From CALMBW01 sp963779645 (lineage in GTDB: Bacteria; Actinomycetota; CADDZG01; WHSQ01): a DNA stretch of 64,000 nucleotides. The stretch covers positions 1,426,001-1,490,000 of the forward strand of contig CAVZYX010000005.1 in assembly GCA_963779645.1 (NCBI GenBank), given 5' to 3'. Below are positions 59,455-64,000 of this stretch, piece after piece (within the stretch, counting starts at the first letter, position 1; every line of letters starts with the position of its first letter). The notes below the pieces were generated by a model. That model saw nothing but the letters and a program-made list of their open reading frames with translations. It was not told the origin of the DNA and searched no databases. The translations under genes were made by a program, and so were the position numbers.

Positions 59455-61301
59455 TGAGACTTCTTCGAGACCTTGTCGGCGACACCCTGTCCGACCGCTA
59501 TCGGATCGTCTCTCGCATCGCCGGAGGCGGTATGGGCGAGGTCTACCGCGCTCACGACCTTCTTCTGGATCGCACGGTTGCTGTGAAGATCCTGATGCCG
59601 AGCCTCGCCAATGATCTTGAGCTTGTTGCTCGCTTCAAGGCCGAAGCGCGGGCTGCTGCACGTCTCAATCACCCGAACGTCGTCGCGGTGCATGACTGGG
59701 GGAGTGAAGACGAGCGCACCTATTACATGGTCATGGAGTTCGTATCGGGAACCGATCTTCGAGATGTGATCGTGGGCCGCGGCCCGATGGATCCTGCTCA
59801 TGCGATCGACATCGTTCGCGATGTTGCGAACGCGCTTGCGGCTGCTCATGCGACCGGCTTGATCCATCGCGATGTGAAACCCGAGAACGTCCTGATCGCT
59901 CGGGACGGGATGGTGAAAGTCGCCGACTTCGGGATAGCGGCGATCGCCGATGCCGAGCGGACTATGCCCGGCGGCGGGATCATGGGAACGCTCCGTTACC
60001 TAGCACCCGAGCAAGCCGCGGGCCAACCTGCAACCGCTCTGTCCGATGTCTGGGCGGCCGGTGCTTTGCTCTTCGAGCTGCTGACGGGAACGCCTCCACA
60101 CGGTGGCACGGGGGCCGAGCTGCTTAGGCGGCGGGCCGAAGAACCACCGACGGCCCCCTCGACACTAGAACGAGACGTGCCGGTTCTGTTGGACGACATA
60201 GTTTTGAAGGCTTGTGCCGTCGACCCGCAGGATCGTTACGACAGTGCGGCAGCTCTCGCCGTTGCTCTCAGCGGTGCGCGCGCCGAACTGGAACCGCGTG
60301 GGCCGGAGAAGATCTCGGATCTGTTCACCGACTTAACCGACGAGATCGCCATCGCGGACATGACGACCACAGGGATCGTGGGTCGCAAGAGCGTCAAGCG
60401 CAAGGCTTCGCGTGTCGTGCCTCGGCGCGCATTGGCAGGTCTAGTGGTGCTTGCGGTCCTTGTGTTCGGAGGCTGGAAGGCGGCGGGTGCGATCTTCGGG
60501 CCCAAAGAGGTCGAGGTCCCGGCCCTCGTCGGGCTCACCCAGGACACCGCAGCCCTGCGAGCGGAGGAGGCGGGCTTCGAGATCGAGATCGTCGATCGCG
60601 AGCGTCATCCCGAGCTGGAAGAAGGGCGGATCATCTCGCAGGATCCCGAGGACGGTTTGCTCCTGCAGGGCGAGACCCTAGAGCTCGTTGTGTCGAAGGG
60701 CCACCCACTCGTACCCATCCCGGATCTCGTGGGTGTCAAGGAGGCCAAAGCCGGCGCGCTGCTGGCCGAGTTGAACCTTGTGGTCGGCGAGACAACATAC
60801 GAGTTCTCGATCGAACAACCTCAGGGTGCGATCATCGAAGTGCTGGCCATCAAAGGTCGCGTCGAGGAAGGAACCTCCGTCGATCTCGTCGTGTCCAAGG
60901 GTCCGGAGAGCATCGAACTACCCGACGTCGTCGGGATGTCGAAAGCGAGGGCATCCGAAACGTTGCTCGCGGCCGGGTTCACGCCGGTATTCGTCGATGT
61001 CTACTCCGAAGATGTGAAAGAGGGCCGCGTCGTGTCGATGGATCCGCCGGGAGGGGATGGAGCGGAGGCCCCCGAAGCCGGTGAGATCGAAGTCGCGATC
61101 TCGATCGGCCCCGAGTACGAAGAGTTCAGGATGCCCGACGTTCGGAACATGAACGTCGATGAAGCCCGCGCTCTACTCGAATCAAAGGGGCTGATCGTTG
61201 TGATAAATCAGTCGTGTCCAGGTTCGACAGTGATCGATAGCGATCCGAGTCACGGTACGACGGTCAGAGAGAACGACAAGGTGGTCCTGTTCGTCTGCTG
61301 A
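59454..61301 (+). CDS. PASTA-domain Ser/Thr protein kinase (PknB-like)
   Basis: A 615-residue membrane kinase. The kinase domain covers 18-280: IAGGGMGEVYRAHDLLLDRT, K45 in VAVKILMPS, LIHRDVKPENVLIARDG, VKVADFGIAAIADAE and GTLRYLAPEQAAGQ. A membrane helix follows at about 330-350 (LAGLVVLAVLVFGGWKAAGA). Then four extracellular PASTA repeats start near VEVPALVGLTQDTA, PIPDLVGVKEAKAG, ELPDVVGMSKARAS and RMPDVRNMNVDEAR. PASTA domains sense peptidoglycan fragments or lipid II, so it likely controls wall growth and division. No phosphatase gene lies nearby. Confidence 0.95.
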   Translation: MRLLRDLVGDTLSDRYRIVSRIAGGGMGEVYRAHDLLLDRTVAVKILMPSLANDLELVARFKAEARAAARLNHPNVVAVHDWGSEDERTYYMVMEFVSGTDLRDVIVGRGPMDPAHAIDIVRDVANALAAAHATGLIHRDVKPENVLIARDGMVKVADFGIAAIADAERTMPGGGIMGTLRYLAPEQAAGQPATALSDVWAAGALLFELLTGTPPHGGTGAELLRRRAEEPPTAPSTLERDVPVLLDDIVLKACAVDPQDRYDSAAALAVALSGARAELEPRGPEKISDLFTDLTDEIAIADMTTTGIVGRKSVKRKASRVVPRRALAGLVVLAVLVFGGWKAAGAIFGPKEVEVPALVGLTQDTAALRAEEAGFEIEIVDRERHPELEEGRIISQDPEDGLLLQGETLELVVSKGHPLVPIPDLVGVKEAKAGALLAELNLVVGETTYEFSIEQPQGAIIEVLAIKGRVEEGTSVDLVVSKGPESIELPDVVGMSKARASETLLAAGFTPVFVDVYSEDVKEGRVVSMDPPGGDGAEAPEAGEIEVAISIGPEYEEFRMPDVRNMNVDEARALLESKGLIVVINQSCPGSTVIDSDPSHGTTVRENDKVVLFVC

Positions 61302-61302
61302 G

Positions 61303-62169
61303 TTAGGGACCTACGTACCTAACGGCGTGCCCACGTACGATCGCTGAGTCAACCGTCGAGAAGTTGAGCGTTGCCAGGCTCACATCGTTGATCATCAGGG
61401 TGCATGGGCCTGCATCTACGTCTCCACCTGCAACGACCTCTTTGGCGAGGCCCTCGTGGCAGTTCGCGTAATGGTGGTGAGCTCCCAAGAGGTGGGCGAT
61501 CTCGTGTGCGGCCACCTTGGCCGTGAAGTTACCCAACCTCGACGCGACCAAGAGCTGACTCTTTTCCTTGATCCGGTGTTCTCCGATGGCGAACGCTTCG
61601 GTGTCGAAACGGATACCGCCGATGCAGTGAACCTTCCCGGCCACGGAGTAGTCGCGCTCGTCCTCATCTGGCTTGGTATCACCGTCGGCGTCGACGAAGG
61701 TGAAGATGTCTTTGTTGGTCAGTACGTACACGGCATCGATGCCTTCCGGCCTTTTACCGCCGACCAGAACGCGAGCCTCTCTGATGATGCGGTCGGCATC
61801 CCCGTTCGGCCGGCTCAGGCCGTCTTCGACGAGGTTTCCGTTCGAGGTGAACGAGACGGTCTTGAACGTGGGAACCAGTTTGATGTCCAAGGTCTCGTAA
61901 GGGGCAGCCGCGGCGTCGACGGCTGCTTCGGCCTCGGTCAGAGCCACGCCATCGAGCAAGAAGAGAACGTCGAGGTCTATCTCGTCGCCAGGATCGGTGA
62001 CGCCCGAGACGGAAGCGGTGGCCGGTACAGCTTCCACGCAGTCCTCGGCTCCCTTGTCGAACCGGGGCTTAGTGGGCACGGGTCCGCCGATCGCAGGCGC
62101 GGCAGAGAGGGCGAGCGCCGCGAGAAGCGTCGCCACTAGGAAAGGCCGTGGGTAGTTGCGCCTTGGCAA
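61303..62169 (-). CDS. Secreted metzincin-like zinc metalloprotease
   Basis: A 288-residue exported protein with signal FLVATLLAALALSAAPAIGG (about 10-29). The zinc site is HEIAHLLGAHHH at 222-233, the extended HExxHxxGxxH motif of metzincins. An Asp-rich loop, FVDADGDTKPDEDERD (158-173), looks like a calcium-binding turn. Several Cys are present (HCIGGI, YANCHEG, GPCTLM), fitting disulfides. TTG start at 62169 with GGAGGG 4 bp upstream. A downstream Met turn is not obvious. Confidence 0.82.
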   Translation of the reverse strand: MPRRNYPRPFLVATLLAALALSAAPAIGGPVPTKPRFDKGAEDCVEAVPATASVSGVTDPGDEIDLDVLFLLDGVALTEAEAAVDAAAAPYETLDIKLVPTFKTVSFTSNGNLVEDGLSRPNGDADRIIREARVLVGGKRPEGIDAVYVLTNKDIFTFVDADGDTKPDEDERDYSVAGKVHCIGGIRFDTEAFAIGEHRIKEKSQLLVASRLGNFTAKVAAHEIAHLLGAHHHYANCHEGLAKEVVAGGDVDAGPCTLMINDVSLATLNFSTVDSAIVRGHAVRYVGP

Positions 62170-62244
62170 AGGTCCCTCCGTGCGATAGATGCTCCTAGAA
62201 GGTTCGCCTCCGTCGGAGGCATCCCTGCGCTCGGGAGGTCGAGC

Positions 62245-62646
62245 TCAGGCGCCCAGGACCCCCCAGGCGGTCATGGTCTCCACGAAGCGAGGAGTGCACT
62301 CGAGCCCCGCTACCTCCTCGAGGGGCACCCACCGCACCTCTGAGGCGTCGGAGGACGCCTCCGGCTCGCTCTGGCCCATCGGCTCCGCAAGATGATCGAG
62401 GATGACGTAGTGGGGGTCACCCACTACTTCGAGGATCCCTAGGAGGTCGCCGACTTCGACCTCGATCCCTGTTTCTTCGAGAACCTCGCGGCGCACGGCA
62501 TCCCTGAGGTGCTCACCTGCCTCCAGCCTCCCGCCCGGCACCGTCCAGAGGCCGGCCCCCGGATCCTTGCCGCGTTTGATCATGAGGAGCTTGCCCTCCT
62601 TCACGACGATCGCGCCGACGGCGATCTGTGGAGTGATCTCGTTCAT
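62245..62646 (-). CDS. Nudix hydrolase (MutT-like)
   Basis: A 133-residue Nudix protein. IAVGAIVVKEGKLLMIKRGK, GLWTVPGGRLEAGEHLRDAV and RREVLEETGIEVEVG give the complete Nudix box. Pyrophosphate-linked substrate unknown; ADP-ribose or nucleotide sanitation types are both compatible. ATG at 62646 gives the standard N-terminus. Confidence 0.88.
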   Translation of the reverse strand: MNEITPQIAVGAIVVKEGKLLMIKRGKDPGAGLWTVPGGRLEAGEHLRDAVRREVLEETGIEVEVGDLLGILEVVGDPHYVILDHLAEPMGQSEPEASSDASEVRWVPLEEVAGLECTPRFVETMTAWGVLGA

Positions 62647-62652
62647 GGCTCT

Positions 62653-62818
62653 AGGGTGCACCCTCGGGCAAATCCCCGCCACACCAGAGCGCCCCTGCAT
62701 CGACGATGGCTGCGCTGCTCGTCGCGCACGTACTCCCCGGTACGCCCGACTCCTCGCGCCTTGCCCTCCCCGCGCAGGGTCGCTCTGGGTGAAGACGCTA
62801 CTTACCCGAGGGCGCACT
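62653..62818 (+). promoter_or_regulatory. Divergent promoter region with mirrored palindromic sites
   Basis: AGGGTGCACCCT (62653-62664) is a perfect 12-bp palindrome just upstream of the Nudix gene. TGCACCCTCGGGCA (62657-62670) recurs inverted with two changes as TACCCGAGGGCGCA (62803-62816) just upstream of the EamA gene. Similar sites facing each divergent start suggest shared regulation. No other feature is seen in this 184-bp gap. Confidence 0.4.
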
Positions 62819-62830
62819 AGGGTCTCCAGG

Positions 62831-63742
62831 ATGCAGGCTGGCGAACGAACGACCCCGCAGATCACCGACACGATGCCGCGATGGGTACCGTGGGCGTTGT
62901 TGATGACGGGTCAAACTGCAGCATCATTCGCCGCGATCCTCATCAGGTACGCGGAGGACGCCGATCCATTGGCGATCTCCTTCTGGAGATGCGCAGCCGG
63001 TGCGCTCGCGCTTGCGCCTTTCGCCTTCAAGCGTCTACGCGCGATGCCACTCGCTGACATGAAGGTATCGGCCCTCGCCGGAGTCATCCTTGCGGCTCAC
63101 TTCGCCGCCTGGATCGCCTCGGTGAACATGACTTCGATCGCGGCGTCGGTGTTGCTGGTCAGTCTTGCCCCCGTCTTCGTTGCATCGATCGCACCTCTCA
63201 TCCTCCGAGAGAAGCTCGCAACAATCGGCTGGGTGGGGATAGGGATAGCGCTTGTGGGCACGCTCATCATCGGCGGCGGCGATTATCAGGGCACGTCCAT
63301 GGACGGCAACATCCTGGCTCTCATCGGAGGAGCCACTGCCGGTTACTACATGCTGGCGGGACAGATCGCGCGGCGAAGTGTGGGGATCCTCGAGTACACG
63401 GTGATCGCCTACGCAGTAGGTGCCGTACTCCTACTGCCGGTCTGTCTGATCAAAGGGATCGATCTCGCCGGTTTCGATACCCGGACGTGGTGGTCGATCG
63501 TTGGCCTGGTTGTCGGTCCTCAGCTGTTGGGCCACACCGTTATCAATCTCGTTCTCTCCGATATCGATGCTACGACCGTGTCGGTCGTGATCATGGCCGA
63601 ACCGGTCATCGCGATCATCGCGGCGTGGCTTCTGTTCGATGAGACCCCCACATCATGGATCTACCCCGGTGGACTCTTGGTCCTCGCTGGTGTCTATCTG
63701 GTTTCGACGGCGCGGCGCATCGTGATGGTGGCACCGGAGTGA
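62831..63742 (+). CDS. EamA/DMT-family transporter
   Basis: A 303-residue protein with ten predicted membrane segments in two EamA repeats. FRCAAGALALAPFAF-type text (FWRCAAGALALAPFAFKRLR), SIAASVLLVSLAPVFVASIA and LGHTVINLVLSDIDATTVSV, then VVIMAEPVIAIIAAWLLFDE, follow the family pattern. It likely exports or imports a small metabolite; substrate unknown. Its stop overlaps the next start by 4 bp (GTGA). Confidence 0.88.
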   Translation: MQAGERTTPQITDTMPRWVPWALLMTGQTAASFAAILIRYAEDADPLAISFWRCAAGALALAPFAFKRLRAMPLADMKVSALAGVILAAHFAAWIASVNMTSIAASVLLVSLAPVFVASIAPLILREKLATIGWVGIGIALVGTLIIGGGDYQGTSMDGNILALIGGATAGYYMLAGQIARRSVGILEYTVIAYAVGAVLLLPVCLIKGIDLAGFDTRTWWSIVGLVVGPQLLGHTVINLVLSDIDATTVSVVIMAEPVIAIIAAWLLFDETPTSWIYPGGLLVLAGVYLVSTARRIVMVAPE

Positions 63743-64000
63743 AGCTCGTTCATGCGCGTGGGTCACTCGAACTCGACAGATGCCGAGTGATGGGCATCGT
63801 TAATCGAACGCCGGATTCCTTCTACGACGGAGGCCGGATGAGCCTGGAGGCCTCGGTCGGATTCGCGCAGCAGCTCGTTGACGAAGGAGCCGACATCCTG
63901 GACCTCGGTGCGGTTAAAGCCGGTCCCGGCATCGAGGTCTCCGAGGAAGATGAGAGTCTCCGACTGCTGCCGCTGGTTGAGGCGATAGCGAACCGAGTCG
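63739..64000 (+). CDS. Dihydropteroate synthase homologue, FolP2-like (5' part)
   Basis: The first 87 codons; the gene runs off the right edge. VMGIVNRTPDSFYDGGRMSL and LVDEGADILDLGAVKAGPGI match the dihydropteroate synthase fold. The Arg in NRTPDSF and the VKAGPG loop in place of the usual ESTRPG loop resemble actinobacterial FolP2, which lacks clear synthase activity, rather than FolP1. GTG start coupled to the EamA gene. Confidence 0.82.
   Translation, partial: MKLVHARGSLELDRCRVMGIVNRTPDSFYDGGRMSLEASVGFAQQLVDEGADILDLGAVKAGPGIEVSEEDESLRLLPLVEAIANRV

Overview
The window is a dense, high-GC stretch (about 60% G+C by eye) of what looks like a bacterial chromosome. Genes are packed, often with 1-4 bp stop/start overlaps, and GTG and TTG starts are common. 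The gene content points to an actinobacterium: a hom-thrC-thrB cluster, Rho with a long charged insertion followed by rpmE, a DUF1385 gene, prfA and prmC, a Cys-less RpiB, MurA with Asp in place of the usual active-site Cys, a PASTA-domain Ser/Thr kinase, and at the right edge a dihydropteroate synthase resembling actinobacterial FolP2. The split methylmalonyl-CoA mutase and the archaeal-type 2-phosphoglycerate kinase/cyclic-2,3-diphosphoglycerate synthetase pair suggest a deep or thermophile-related lineage rather than a mycobacterium or streptomycete. I cannot place it more finely. There are no rRNA or tRNA genes, prophage, transposase or CRISPR array.

Layout. 0-2.8 kb: end of a GNAT-like gene, a secreted His-rich beta-helix protein, and an unusual sigma-like protein. 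2.8-6.2 kb: homoserine-to-threonine pathway (hom, thrC, thrB). 6.2-7.8 kb: tandem-GNAT acetyltransferase and a secreted cupredoxin. 7.8-10.9 kb: a probable cyclic 2,3-diphosphoglycerate operon (synthetase, 2-phosphoglycerate kinase, transaldolase-like enzyme). 10.9-21.6 kb: transcription/translation and housekeeping genes (rho, a small membrane ORF, rpmE, DUF1385, prfA, prmC, Sua5/YrdC, M32 carboxypeptidase, LMW phosphatase, rpiB, glyA, a WecA/TagO-type transferase). 21.6-29.6 kb: a small C2H2 zinc-finger gene, then the complete F1Fo ATP synthase operon (atpZ-like, atpI-like, B, E, F, H, A, G, D, C), preceded by a perfect CRP-type palindrome. 29.6-35.8 kb: phosphoesterase, a helical protein, a histone-H1-like protein, murA, a SpoIID protein, a NifU-like protein and meaB. 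35.8-46.6 kb: tandem secreted paralogues, methylmalonyl-CoA mutase large subunit, a lipoprotein, Nudix, enoyl-CoA hydratase, alpha-hydroxyacid oxidase, metallo-beta-lactamase-fold protein, two poorly known genes and etfBA. This is acyl-CoA and propionate-type catabolism with its electron carrier. 46.6-54 kb: nuclease-like secreted protein, lipoprotein, cysteine desulfurase plus mnmA (tRNA 2-thiouridine), methyltransferase, ligA. 54-57.3 kb: an SDR/MaoC acyl-CoA module behind a palindromic operator, with a further dehydratase gene flanked by 49-bp inverted repeats. 57.3-64 kb: rhomboid, another EEP-fold protein, a lipoprotein/PASTA-kinase pair, a secreted metzincin-like protease, Nudix, EamA transporter and partial folP.

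Seven genes that should be intact (wecA-like, atpB, atpA, cysteine desulfurase, an EEP protein and the histone-like protein; eight indels in all if both wecA events and every other gene are re-read, seven by my count) carry single-base indels that break the frame, several in short G or C runs. Since atpA, atpB and probably the desulfurase are essential, assembly or sequencing error is the simplest explanation. These genes are listed as CDS spanning the break.

The strongest leads are the cyclic-diphosphoglycerate operon, the CRP-type site ahead of the ATP synthase operon, the inverted-repeat-flanked dehydratase gene, and the tandem secreted Cys proteins lodged between meaB and the mutase.
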